From NCBI GenBank assembly GCA_022843625.1, contig JALHNH010000012.1, positions 1 through 64,000 on the forward strand: a stretch of 64,000 nt of DNA, given 5' to 3'. Numbering within the stretch: position 1 is the stretch's first letter; every line of letters starts with the position of its first letter. Positions 17,906-26,173 of this stretch are shown in pieces. Below the pieces are notes generated by a model. The model was not told where the DNA came from, ran no database searches, and saw only the letters and a program-made list of their open reading frames with translations. The stretch comes from Bryobacter sp. GTDB taxonomy: Bacteria; Acidobacteriota; Terriglobia; Bryobacterales; Bryobacteraceae. The position numbers and the translations under genes are program-made.

Positions 17906-20900
17906 ATGCTCAAAACTACATGCTGGATTCTTCTGGTTCTGATCGCCCTGCCAGCGGGCCTCGCGGCGCAGCCTTCGCCTGAGTTGGGGTTGCCGATCCT
18001 GCGGACTTATGTGCCTAGGGATATCGATGTTTCCAAGCAAATCTGGAATATCATGCAGGACCGGCGCGGTGTGCTTTACTTCGGCGGTACACGTGGAATC
18101 TTTGAGTACGACGGGGCAAACTGGCGCAAGATCAGGATCTCCTCGAATGTTGTCCGTTCGCTGGCTCAAGATGCCGACGGCAAGATCTGGCTTGGGGCCA
18201 ATGGCAGTTTTGGCACACTCGAACCCGATCGTAATGGATCGATGCAGTATCTGCCAGTGACAGAGAAGATTCCGGTGGAACATCGGGATTTCACAGATGT
18301 TTGGCAGGTTCTTCTGACGCCCAAGGCAAAATACTTCCGCTCTTATCAGCGGCTTTTCCGTTGGGATGGGCAGCGGATGCAGGTGTGGGTGTCTAAGTCG
18401 CGATTCGAAGCACTTTCTGAAGTGCGCGGGCGCATTTATACAGCTCAGGGCGGGATTGGGCTGCAGGAAATTGTGGGCGACGAATTGCGCAATTTGCCGG
18501 GGGGCGAGGCCTATAAAAGCTCCGCCAAGCTGTTTATGCACCCCTACGATGACCGTAGGATTTTGATCTCTGCCCGCAACAGCAAACTCAGTCTCTACGA
18601 CGGGGAAAAATCAACGCCTTTTCCAACCCAGGCAGATGCGTATCTGGAGAAAAACGATCTCTATGTTTCGGTGCTGCTTCCCGATGGAGGCTTCTGCCTG
18701 ACTACTCTTCGTGGCGGGGCGGTGATCATCGACCATGACGGCCGGCTGCGCCGGACTATTGATAAGGAAACAGGCCTCGCTGATTCCAACGTTTTGAGCG
18801 CCATGATGGATCGGGATGGGGCGCTTTGGCTCGGTCAGGGTGGCGGTATTGCAAGGGTAGATGTGGGTTCACAGGCTTCAGTTTTCACCATGGGTCTTCC
18901 GGCTGGCCTAACTCGTCATCAAGGGACCTTGTATGTGGCCTCGGCGAATGGCGGCATTCCTTTGTCCAGGCTGGTAAGCGATCCGGCAACCGGGGTAGCC
19001 AGGCTGCAGCCGATTCCAGCCAATTTCAATCAGGCCTGGACGCTTCTCTCCTTCATTGACCCTGCCGCAAAGGTGCCGCCCCAGTTGCTCCTTGCCTCAG
19101 GTAACGGGGTAATGAAGATTGACGGCGACAAGATTTCAGCTCTGATCCCTGGCCTTGAAGGCGTTACGCAGGCCGCCAATGGCCTTCGTTTGTCGCGCAA
19201 GGATCCGAACCGGGTATTTGTGAGCCACCTTGGTGGCTATTCTTCGATCCGTTGGGAAGACGGCAAGTGGAAGGATGAGGGGCGCATACCCAAATTCTCA
19301 GTGGGACTCGGAATGGGTGCTGAAGATTCCGAAGGCAATTTTTGGGTGAATTCAGGGCCGGGGGAAGTGGCGAGGGTTGAAGTGCCCGCTACGGGTATGG
19401 GGGACGCAAAGGTCGTGCGCCTGGGTGCCAGGGAAGGCATCGAACCCGGTTTACACGTTTTCACACAAGTTTCGGGAGAGGTATTCAGTATTGCTGCAGA
19501 TTCGCAGAATACTTTGCGTTGGGATAGAAGTAGCCAGAAATTCGTGCCCGATGCGCGTTTCGTCCTGCCCCTGAAGGATGCCGCTCAAGTCTTCTTTTCC
19601 CAACTTCCCAATGGAAACGTTTTTTCTGGCAGTAGATCCATGACCGGCCAGCGCCAGGGCATGTTTCGCAGGAATGCGGATGGTAGTTTCCGGCTGGAGG
19701 AAGAGCCCTTCCGCCGCTTGTCTTCAGGAGGACTTCTTTCGGTGGTTGAGGATCCCGACGGAGTTCTCTGGGTTGGCTCGGAGACTTTGACTCGCCTTGA
19801 TCCACGAGTGAAGACGGCTGGAACACAGCCGTTTTCCACTCTGGTGAGGCGGGTGAGCGCTGGTACGGATGACGTTGTTTATGGCGGGGCTGGCAATCTA
19901 AAACCCAGTCTGGCACCCGGCCGTAACTCGATGCTTTTTGAATTTGCCGCTACCGTTTACGGCGACGAAGATGCAACCAGCTACCAGTACCGTCTGGATG
20001 GTGCGGACAAGGATTGGTCTGCCTGGGCAAGGCAGAAAGAGGCGAGATATAGCGGGCTGGCTCCGGGGTCTTATCGCTTTCATGTGCGCTCGCGCGCGCT
20101 GGACGGGCGATTGGGTGAGGAAGGCGTTTTTGAGTTCAAGATCGAGGCACCCTGGTATCGCACCAATCTTGCCTACGGCGTTTATGCGCTGCTCCTGCTG
20201 TTGCTGGCTTTAGGTGCTCGTCATCTGGTGGTTCGGCATGAACGTGAGAAAGCAAGCCGCGAGACGGCCCAGCTTGAGGCTCAAGCAAAGGTACTGGAAG
20301 CGACCGTAGCCGAACGTACCAAGGAAATTCGCACGCAGGCCGACGAGATTGCAGCTCAAAAAGACAATATCGAATTGTTGAGCGACATCGGCAAGGAGAT
20401 TACCGCGTCGCTGGACCTCGACACGATTCTGTTCAAGCTCTATGAGTGTGTCAACAAGATCGTGGATGCCAGTGTCTTCGGAGTCGGCCTCTATCGACCT
20501 CAGGAGAAGCTGATTGAGTACAGCCTTGCGATCGAAAACGGAAAGCGCTATGCGCCGTATTCGCGCAGCACCGATGACAAGAATCAGTTTGCCGTGTGGT
20601 GTATTGAGAACCGCAAACCAGTGCTGATCCATGACGTCGAAAACGAGTACCGTAGCTACATCGCGAGTTACCAGCATGGGGCCCGGTTACTCGAAGACGG
20701 CAGCCTTGCGCAGGCCCCGGCTTCGATGATTTATTTGCCGCTGATTGCGCAAGACCGCGTGCTGGGTGTCTTGAGCCTGCAGAGCTTTAAGAAAAATGCC
20801 TATACCGAAGAGCACCTTTCGCTCTTGCAGAATCTGGCTTCTTATACGACGATTGCGCTCGACAATGCCGGTGCCTACAGGCTGGTGAATGAGCGGGAGC

Positions 20901-22840
20901 ACGAGATCAGCGAGCGGGCCAATGAGCTGGCGACGATCAACAGGATCACGCAGGCGCTGTCGACGCAACTGGATATGCAGGGGCTGATTCAGTTAGTGGG
21001 CGAGCAGGTGCGTGATGTGTTTCATGCCGAGATTGCTTATGTGTCGCTGCTGGACCGTGCGACGATGACGCTGCATTTCCCTTATGCGTTTGGTGAAGAG
21101 GTAAAGTCTCGCCCCTTTGGTGAGGGCCTTACTTCACAAATTATTCGCACCGGGAAGCCGTTGCTGATCAATGAAGACATGGCAGGCAGCAGCAGCCGGC
21201 TGGGAGTGCAGAATATCGGGCGTCGCGCTGCCTCGTACCTTGGGGTTCCGATCCCGGCTGGCGGCGAGATGCTGGGCGTGATCAGCGTGCAGACCACAGA
21301 AGTGGAAGGCCGCTTTACCGAGGCCGATCAGGGGTTGCTTTCGACTATTGCTTCGGCGGTTGGTGTAGCGATACACAATGCCAAGTTGTTTGAAGAGGCT
21401 CGTGTGGCTCGCGCTGCGGCTGAAGAGGCGGATGCGGCGAAAAGTTCATTCCTCTCGACCGTGAGCCATGAATTGCGAACTCCGCTGACCTCTGTTCTTG
21501 GCTTTGCCAAGATCATCCAGCGCAGGCTGGAGGAGCGGATCTTCCCGCTGGTGCCTGAAGACGACAAGAAGATTGCGCAGACCAAGCGGCAGGTGAGCGA
21601 GAACCTGAACGTGGTGGTAAGCGAAGGCGAACGGCTCACGAAGCTGATCGACGATGTGCTGGATCTGGCCAAGATTGAGGCTGGCAAATTCACCTGGAAT
21701 ATGGCGCCTGTGTCTGTATCGGAGGTGATCGACCGTGCCATCTCGGCAACTTCTTCTCTGTTTGAGGCGAAAAAACTGGAGCTCATTCGCAAGATCGAAC
21801 CAGATATGCCAGTGGTGACCGGCGACAGCGATCGCCTGATTCAGGTAGTGATCAATCTGATTTCGAACGCAGTGAAGTTTACCGACGCGGGCTCGATTGC
21901 CTGTTCTGCCGCGATGCAGGATGGCGAGATCGTGGTGAGTGTCGCCGACAGCGGGATTGGCATCAAGCCTGAGGATCAGCCGAAGGTCTTTGAGAAGTTT
22001 AAGCAGGTGGGCGATACGCTTACCGATAAGCCCAAAGGCACGGGCCTGGGCTTGCCGATTTCTAAAGAGATTGTCGAGTATCACGGTGGCCGGATTTGGG
22101 TGGAGAGCGAGATTGGCAAGGGTAGCGTCTTCTCGTTTAGCCTGCCGGTTGTGGGTGGAGCGGGGACGAAGCCACGCTCGATTGATATCGAATCGCTGGT
22201 GCGGCAGTTGCGGGATAACGTTGCGACGCATGAGTCGCGGCCGAAGACGGTGCTGGTTGTTGATGACGACCCGCATATCCGTTCGCTATTGCAGCAGGAA
22301 TTCACCGAGGCCGGTTATGCAGTGAGGCTGGCCGAAGATGGCCGGCAGGCGCTGGCGCGGATTCGCGAAGAGACTCCCGGCATTGTGATCCTGGATGTGA
22401 TGATGCCGGAGATGAATGGCTTTGATGTCGCAGCGGTGCTTAAGAACGACCCGGCAACGATGGACATCCCAATCATCATTTTGTCGATAGTGGAAGACAA
22501 GGAACGTGGCTTCCGGCTGGGTGTAGATCGTTATCTCACCAAGCCGATCGATACGGTGTCGCTCTTCCGCGAGGTGGGGACGTTGCTCGATCAGGGCAAG
22601 TCCAAGAGGAAAGTAATGGTGGTGGATGAGGACGCCTCGACCATCCGGAGCCTGGTTGAAGTGCTTGAGGCGCGGGGCTATCACGTTGTGGAATCTAACG
22701 GTGCCGAGCTGATCCCGAATGCTGTGAGCGCCAAGCCGGACATCATCATTTTGAATTCACTATTGTCGAGCAGTGAAGGCGTGCGCTCGCTGAGATTTGA
22801 GAAAGGCCTTGAGAACGTTTTGTTTCTCATCTACCAGTAA
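17906..22840 (+). CDS. Giant hybrid sensor histidine kinase with periplasmic propeller, two GAF domains and two receivers
   Basis: A 1644-residue membrane kinase. After a signal peptide (TCWILLVLIALPAGLAAQ), two-component-regulator propeller repeats fill residues about 40-660 (IWNIMQDRRGVLYFGGTRGI). A Y_Y_Y domain follows (TSYQYRLDGADKDWSAWARQ), then one membrane segment near 757-776, a coiled coil and two GAF domains at about 835-985 and 1010-1160. The HisKA phospho-acceptor is His1188 (SHELRTP). The ATPase has NLISNAVKF, DSGIGI and GTGLGLPI boxes. Receiver 1 has Asp1497 (ILDVMMPEMNG). A second, shortened receiver (KVMVVDEDASTIR) carries Asn1617 where Asp is expected and stops early. It resembles Bacteroides HTCS sensors for polysaccharide fragments but lacks their DNA-binding output. 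Two signalling genes follow immediately. Confidence 0.93.
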   Translation: MLKTTCWILLVLIALPAGLAAQPSPELGLPILRTYVPRDIDVSKQIWNIMQDRRGVLYFGGTRGIFEYDGANWRKIRISSNVVRSLAQDADGKIWLGANGSFGTLEPDRNGSMQYLPVTEKIPVEHRDFTDVWQVLLTPKAKYFRSYQRLFRWDGQRMQVWVSKSRFEALSEVRGRIYTAQGGIGLQEIVGDELRNLPGGEAYKSSAKLFMHPYDDRRILISARNSKLSLYDGEKSTPFPTQADAYLEKNDLYVSVLLPDGGFCLTTLRGGAVIIDHDGRLRRTIDKETGLADSNVLSAMMDRDGALWLGQGGGIARVDVGSQASVFTMGLPAGLTRHQGTLYVASANGGIPLSRLVSDPATGVARLQPIPANFNQAWTLLSFIDPAAKVPPQLLLASGNGVMKIDGDKISALIPGLEGVTQAANGLRLSRKDPNRVFVSHLGGYSSIRWEDGKWKDEGRIPKFSVGLGMGAEDSEGNFWVNSGPGEVARVEVPATGMGDAKVVRLGAREGIEPGLHVFTQVSGEVFSIAADSQNTLRWDRSSQKFVPDARFVLPLKDAAQVFFSQLPNGNVFSGSRSMTGQRQGMFRRNADGSFRLEEEPFRRLSSGGLLSVVEDPDGVLWVGSETLTRLDPRVKTAGTQPFSTLVRRVSAGTDDVVYGGAGNLKPSLAPGRNSMLFEFAATVYGDEDATSYQYRLDGADKDWSAWARQKEARYSGLAPGSYRFHVRSRALDGRLGEEGVFEFKIEAPWYRTNLAYGVYALLLLLLALGARHLVVRHEREKASRETAQLEAQAKVLEATVAERTKEIRTQADEIAAQKDNIELLSDIGKEITASLDLDTILFKLYECVNKIVDASVFGVGLYRPQEKLIEYSLAIENGKRYAPYSRSTDDKNQFAVWCIENRKPVLIHDVENEYRSYIASYQHGARLLEDGSLAQAPASMIYLPLIAQDRVLGVLSLQSFKKNAYTEEHLSLLQNLASYTTIALDNAGAYRLVNEREHEISERANELATINRITQALSTQLDMQGLIQLVGEQVRDVFHAEIAYVSLLDRATMTLHFPYAFGEEVKSRPFGEGLTSQIIRTGKPLLINEDMAGSSSRLGVQNIGRRAASYLGVPIPAGGEMLGVISVQTTEVEGRFTEADQGLLSTIASAVGVAIHNAKLFEEARVARAAAEEADAAKSSFLSTVSHELRTPLTSVLGFAKIIQRRLEERIFPLVPEDDKKIAQTKRQVSENLNVVVSEGERLTKLIDDVLDLAKIEAGKFTWNMAPVSVSEVIDRAISATSSLFEAKKLELIRKIEPDMPVVTGDSDRLIQVVINLISNAVKFTDAGSIACSAAMQDGEIVVSVADSGIGIKPEDQPKVFEKFKQVGDTLTDKPKGTGLGLPISKEIVEYHGGRIWVESEIGKGSVFSFSLPVVGGAGTKPRSIDIESLVRQLRDNVATHESRPKTVLVVDDDPHIRSLLQQEFTEAGYAVRLAEDGRQALARIREETPGIVILDVMMPEMNGFDVAAVLKNDPATMDIPIIILSIVEDKERGFRLGVDRYLTKPIDTVSLFREVGTLLDQGKSKRKVMVVDEDASTIRSLVEVLEARGYHVVESNGAELIPNAVSAKPDIIILNSLLSSSEGVRSLRFEKGLENVLFLIYQ

Positions 22841-22845
22841 CGGAC

Positions 22846-23217
22846 ATGAAGATTCTGATTGTTGACGACGAACCACATCTGCGCATGTTGATTCAGCAGA
22901 CGCTCGAAGATCTTGAAGATGAAGGGGTGGAATTGTTGACGGCCACCAATGGCGAAGAGGCGCTCGAGACCATTCGCACCGAGGAACCCAATCTGGTGTT
23001 TCTCGATGTGATGATGCCAAAGAAGAATGGCTTTGATGTGTGTGATGCGGTGAAGAACGAGTTTGGGCTCACTCACGTGCATATCGTTTTGCTGACGGCC
23101 AAGGGGCAGGAATTCGACCGGCTGCGCGGGCAGCAAGTGGGTGCGGATCTCTATATGACGAAGCCCTTTGACCCTGACGCGCTGCTAGCCAAGGCCCGCG
23201 AAGTATTGGGGCTTTGA
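22846..23217 (+). CDS. Stand-alone response-regulator receiver
   Basis: A 123-residue single-domain receiver. Asp7-Asp8, phospho-acceptor Asp54 (LVFLDVMMPKKNG), the conserved Thr in LLTAKGQ and the Lys in MTKPFDPDA are all present, so it should be phosphorylated. It has no output domain and must act by protein contact. The gene begins five bases after the hybrid kinase stop and ends four bases before the adenylate cyclase gene. It therefore likely relays phosphate from the kinase, possibly to tune the cyclase. A bypass for the degenerate second receiver of the kinase is an attractive reading but not shown. Confidence 0.95.
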   Translation: MKILIVDDEPHLRMLIQQTLEDLEDEGVELLTATNGEEALETIRTEEPNLVFLDVMMPKKNGFDVCDAVKNEFGLTHVHIVLLTAKGQEFDRLRGQQVGADLYMTKPFDPDALLAKAREVLGL

Positions 23218-23221
23218 GTTT

Positions 23222-24628
23222 ATGGCAGTTCTGGCGTTAAAAGCATTAGTTAGCCAACGAAGTGGCGTGTTGCCTGTGGTTCAGGCGCTGGCAGCCGCCC
23301 TTGGTGGAGGCATTGCGATTGAGGATGTTGGGGGCAAGCTGCTCTTTGGCGATAGTGCCGCCGGGTCTGCTCGCCTGCCTGTCTCGGTTGATGACGAAGT
23401 GATCGGCTGGGTAAGCGGAAGTGCTGATGCCGCGGCTTCGATTGTTGCATTGCTTCAGCACCTGGCAGCCAAAGAGATGGAGCGGCGTGCACTTGCCGGT
23501 GAAGTGCTGCACCTGTATCGTGAGGTGCATCTGATTGGGCAACTGTCTGAAGAACTGGCTGCCGTGCTGGATGTGGCCGATGTCGGGCAAGCTGCTCTTG
23601 AGCAGGCACTGCGGTTGATTCCGGGCTCGCATGCGGGCATTCTCATTCGGGAAGATCTGGAGGGGCCGCTTCGGCCTCTGGGCAGCCATAAGCCACCTCT
23701 GGCACCAGAGTCTCGCTTTGTAGCGTCGGTGCTAGATCGTGGTGTTGCCGAGATTGTAAATGATTACCCGGCCGATGCCCGTGCCCATGCCGAAGAAGCA
23801 TCGCTTCGATCTTTGATTAGTGCGCCTCTGTTGACCAAGCAGCGAACGATCGGGTTAATCACGCTGGCTGACACGGACGGGGCCCCATACTCTGCGGCGC
23901 ATCTGAAGCTGCTGAATACGATCGCAATGCAGACGGCAGCGGCCATCGAGAATGCGATTGCCAGTCAGCAATTGCTGCATCGGGAAGTCGAGCGGCAGGC
24001 CCTGAAGCTCTACTTGCCACCGCAGGTAGCAGACCTGATTGTCTCTGCGGGTGGGACATCGCAACTGGCTGGAGTTCTGCAGTCGATTACCGTGCTTTAT
24101 GCCGACATACGTGGCTTTACGACGATGTCTGAGGAGATGGAAGCGCGCGACATCGTTCAAATGCTGAATGATTTTTTCACGGCCATGAGTGGCGTGATCT
24201 TTCAGTGCAATGGAACGCTAGACAAGTTTATTGGGGATTGCATCATGGCCTTGTTTGGTGCGCCCGTTGCGTCCGAGCGTTCGTCCCGCGATGCGCTCGA
24301 AGCGGCACTCGGCATGCAGCAGGCGTTGCAGGTGCTGAACCAGTCTCGGGTGGAACGCAAACTCAGGCCCTTCCAGATCGGCATTGGACTGCATTGCGGG
24401 CTTGCGGTGGTGGGCAATATCGGCTCGGCCGACCGCGTGCAATACACAGCTATCGGCGACACCGTGAATGTGGCGGCGCGGTTGGTGAATAAAGCAGCGG
24501 CGGGGCAGATTATTGTGTCGGAGGCGATCCGCGAGCGCATTCCTGACTACGCCGGATTTGAAGCACTGGGTGAGGTGGACCTCAAGGGGCGAACCAGCAA
24601 GATGAATATCTATGCGGTTCGCGAGTAG
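23222..24628 (+). CDS. GAF-domain class III adenylate cyclase
   Basis: A 468-residue soluble cyclase making cAMP (or another cyclic nucleotide) from NTP. A GAF-like sensor lies at about residues 105-260. The catalytic domain starts near 287 with metal-binding Asp in VLYADIRGFTTMSEEM and a second metal Asp in DKFIGDCIMALFGAP, whose Lys is the usual adenine-selecting position. The transition-state Asn and Arg lie in AIGDTVNVAARLVNKA. All catalytic residues of class III enzymes appear intact. It is the last gene of a three-gene operon with the hybrid kinase and lone receiver, so its activity is probably tied to the periplasmic signal sensed by the kinase. Confidence 0.93.
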   Translation: MAVLALKALVSQRSGVLPVVQALAAALGGGIAIEDVGGKLLFGDSAAGSARLPVSVDDEVIGWVSGSADAAASIVALLQHLAAKEMERRALAGEVLHLYREVHLIGQLSEELAAVLDVADVGQAALEQALRLIPGSHAGILIREDLEGPLRPLGSHKPPLAPESRFVASVLDRGVAEIVNDYPADARAHAEEASLRSLISAPLLTKQRTIGLITLADTDGAPYSAAHLKLLNTIAMQTAAAIENAIASQQLLHREVERQALKLYLPPQVADLIVSAGGTSQLAGVLQSITVLYADIRGFTTMSEEMEARDIVQMLNDFFTAMSGVIFQCNGTLDKFIGDCIMALFGAPVASERSSRDALEAALGMQQALQVLNQSRVERKLRPFQIGIGLHCGLAVVGNIGSADRVQYTAIGDTVNVAARLVNKAAAGQIIVSEAIRERIPDYAGFEALGEVDLKGRTSKMNIYAVRE

Positions 24629-24640
24629 AGGCTGACGGGC

Positions 24641-25306
24641 TTAGTATGGCGATGTGGTTGGTGTCGACGCTGCCGCGGCAATTGCTGAGCCACCAAAGGG
24701 GATCGATGCAGCGCCGTAGCCAAGGGCGAAATCAAGTGGTGCGCCTTTGAGCTCAACTGTGATGTTTTCGGCAAGGCGGCCCAAATTGTAGGTTCTGTCG
24801 CCAAACTTGAAATCGGGACTGACAACGCGGCGGAACGAGCCTGTATTGATGGTTGCGGTGAGAGGGATGATTGTTGTGATCCCCCCGCGGGCCTGATACT
24901 CGCCAATCAGCTCTCCCGCTGAAAATGAATCGGGCCGCGAGAATTCCTGATCAGGGCTTGAGTTGTAGTAAGCGCGAAGAACGATTGCTGTGTTGGCTTC
25001 AAGCGGAGTTGCACGGAGGTGAGTAAGCGGGTCGTTGCGCAGAATCGAAACGCGAAATCGGCTGGAGCGGAAGGTGAAGCGGGCGGTTCGCTCTGATGTC
25101 TCGGTCTCAGAGCTGAACGGCGAGCCTTCAACGCCTTCGAGGAACGGGTAATAACCAATCAATTCGGCGGCACCGTCAGCGCCGATCACCATGCGGCCTA
25201 CCATGTGGGCGGCTACAACACCTGCGGGAATCGGCACATCGCTTGTAGGGGTCTGTGCTTGCGCAACGATCAGAAAAATTGCAATTGAAGATAAGAAACG
25301 TCTCAT
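24641..25306 (-). CDS. Exported protein of unknown function
   Basis: A 221-residue protein with a signal peptide (RRFLSSIAIFLIVAQAQTPT). The body is beta-rich with no motif I recognise. Features include GVVAAHMVGRMVIGADGAAE, ARFTFRSSRFRVSILRNDPL and a Gly/Ala/Ser-rich end (GGSAIAAAASTPTTSPY). A strong Shine-Dalgarno (GGAGG, eight bases before ATG) supports the start. It stands alone, convergent with the cyclase gene at 12 bases and divergent from the DUF1080 gene. The sequence looks like small secreted beta-sandwich proteins seen in soil acidobacteria, but no function can be named. Confidence 0.72.
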   Translation of the reverse strand: MRRFLSSIAIFLIVAQAQTPTSDVPIPAGVVAAHMVGRMVIGADGAAELIGYYPFLEGVEGSPFSSETETSERTARFTFRSSRFRVSILRNDPLTHLRATPLEANTAIVLRAYYNSSPDQEFSRPDSFSAGELIGEYQARGGITTIIPLTATINTGSFRRVVSPDFKFGDRTYNLGRLAENITVELKGAPLDFALGYGAASIPFGGSAIAAAASTPTTSPY

Positions 25307-25381
25307 TGTGATGGCCTCCGAGTGGCTTGAAGCACAATAACATCTTCGATGCTGCCTGTCGCATGGATAGAATTAGGAGCC

Positions 25382-26137
25382 ATGAACACAGGCACTTTAA
25401 ACCGCAGGCTTTTCCTTGGTCTCCTCACGCCACTGGCGACGGCACAAGTGTTGCCCTATGTGCCCAAACAGAGCGACAGACCTGAAGCAATCGAAGGCGA
25501 TGAGTCAGGCTTTGAGAGTATCTTCGACGGCAAGACTCTCGATGGCTGGCAGGGGGACTCCAAGTATTGGCGTGTCGCCGATGGACTGATGACTGGCGAG
25601 ATCACTCCCGAGACGGTAATCAAGAGCAACACCTTCATCATCTGGCAAGGCAGTACGCCTGAGGACTTTGAGCTGAAGGTCGATTACCGGATTACTCCCG
25701 AGGGCAATAGCGGGATCAATTACCGCAGCGTTGTAATCCCCGACAAGGTCACTCTGGCGAACCGGTTTGCAATGCGCGGATACCAGTGCGATATTGATGG
25801 GCAGAATCGCTACACGGGTAATAACTATGAAGAGAAGGGGCGATTGTTTCTGGCTACGCGTGGGGAAGTTACGCATGTCACAGGAGTGCGCAAGCCGGTG
25901 ATCCTGTCTCGATTGGGAGACAACATGGCTCTTGGCGCAAGAATTGAGGCGGGCTGGAATTCGGTTCACCTCATCGTTCGCGGGAATGTGATGATTCACA
26001 ACATCAACGGACAGATGTTGAGTATGGTGATTGATGATGATCCAGGCCGGCAGAAGAAGGGGCAGATCGGTGTGCAAGTGCATGTTGGGCCCCCGATGCG
26101 GGTGGACTATCGCAAGTGGCGCCTCAAGGAACTCTAA
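25382..26137 (+). CDS. Exported DUF1080 (3-keto-disaccharide hydrolase-type) protein
   Basis: A 251-residue protein with a twin-arginine-like signal (NRRLFLGLLTPLATAQ). A single concanavalin-like DUF1080 domain carries the family hallmarks ESIFDGKTLDGWQGD, YWRVADGLMTGEI, DFELKVDYRITPEGNSGINY and GWNSVHLIVRGN. Members include enzymes that cleave 3-keto-glycosides, while many others are untested. ATG 25382 follows AGGAG very closely, and TAGAAT lies eight bases before it. It is divergent from the exported unknown protein and convergent with the sigma-54 regulator, with a stem-loop between them. In this neighbourhood a role in sugar catabolism together with oxidoreductases elsewhere is plausible but unproven. 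Confidence 0.88.
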   Translation: MNTGTLNRRLFLGLLTPLATAQVLPYVPKQSDRPEAIEGDESGFESIFDGKTLDGWQGDSKYWRVADGLMTGEITPETVIKSNTFIIWQGSTPEDFELKVDYRITPEGNSGINYRSVVIPDKVTLANRFAMRGYQCDIDGQNRYTGNNYEEKGRLFLATRGEVTHVTGVRKPVILSRLGDNMALGARIEAGWNSVHLIVRGNVMIHNINGQMLSMVIDDDPGRQKKGQIGVQVHVGPPMRVDYRKWRLKEL

Positions 26138-26170
26138 TTGGCTCACCCCAAAGGTGCGACTCGAGCCAAT
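26137..26170. terminator. Stem-loop between convergent genes
   Basis: ATTGGCTC (26137-26144) and GAGCCAAT (26163-26170) form a perfect 8-bp stem, with a nested CACC/GGTG pair in the loop. It lies between the stop of the DUF1080 gene and the stop of the convergent regulator gene. There is no clear U-run on either side, so it is a likely bidirectional processing or termination hairpin and not a textbook intrinsic terminator. Confidence 0.5.
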
Positions 26171-26173
26171 CAG

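Noticed and set aside
17684..18541. 285-codon open frame on the minus strand
   Set aside because: Spans the ends of two well-supported genes (radical SAM and hybrid kinase) and their promoter region; no family signature.
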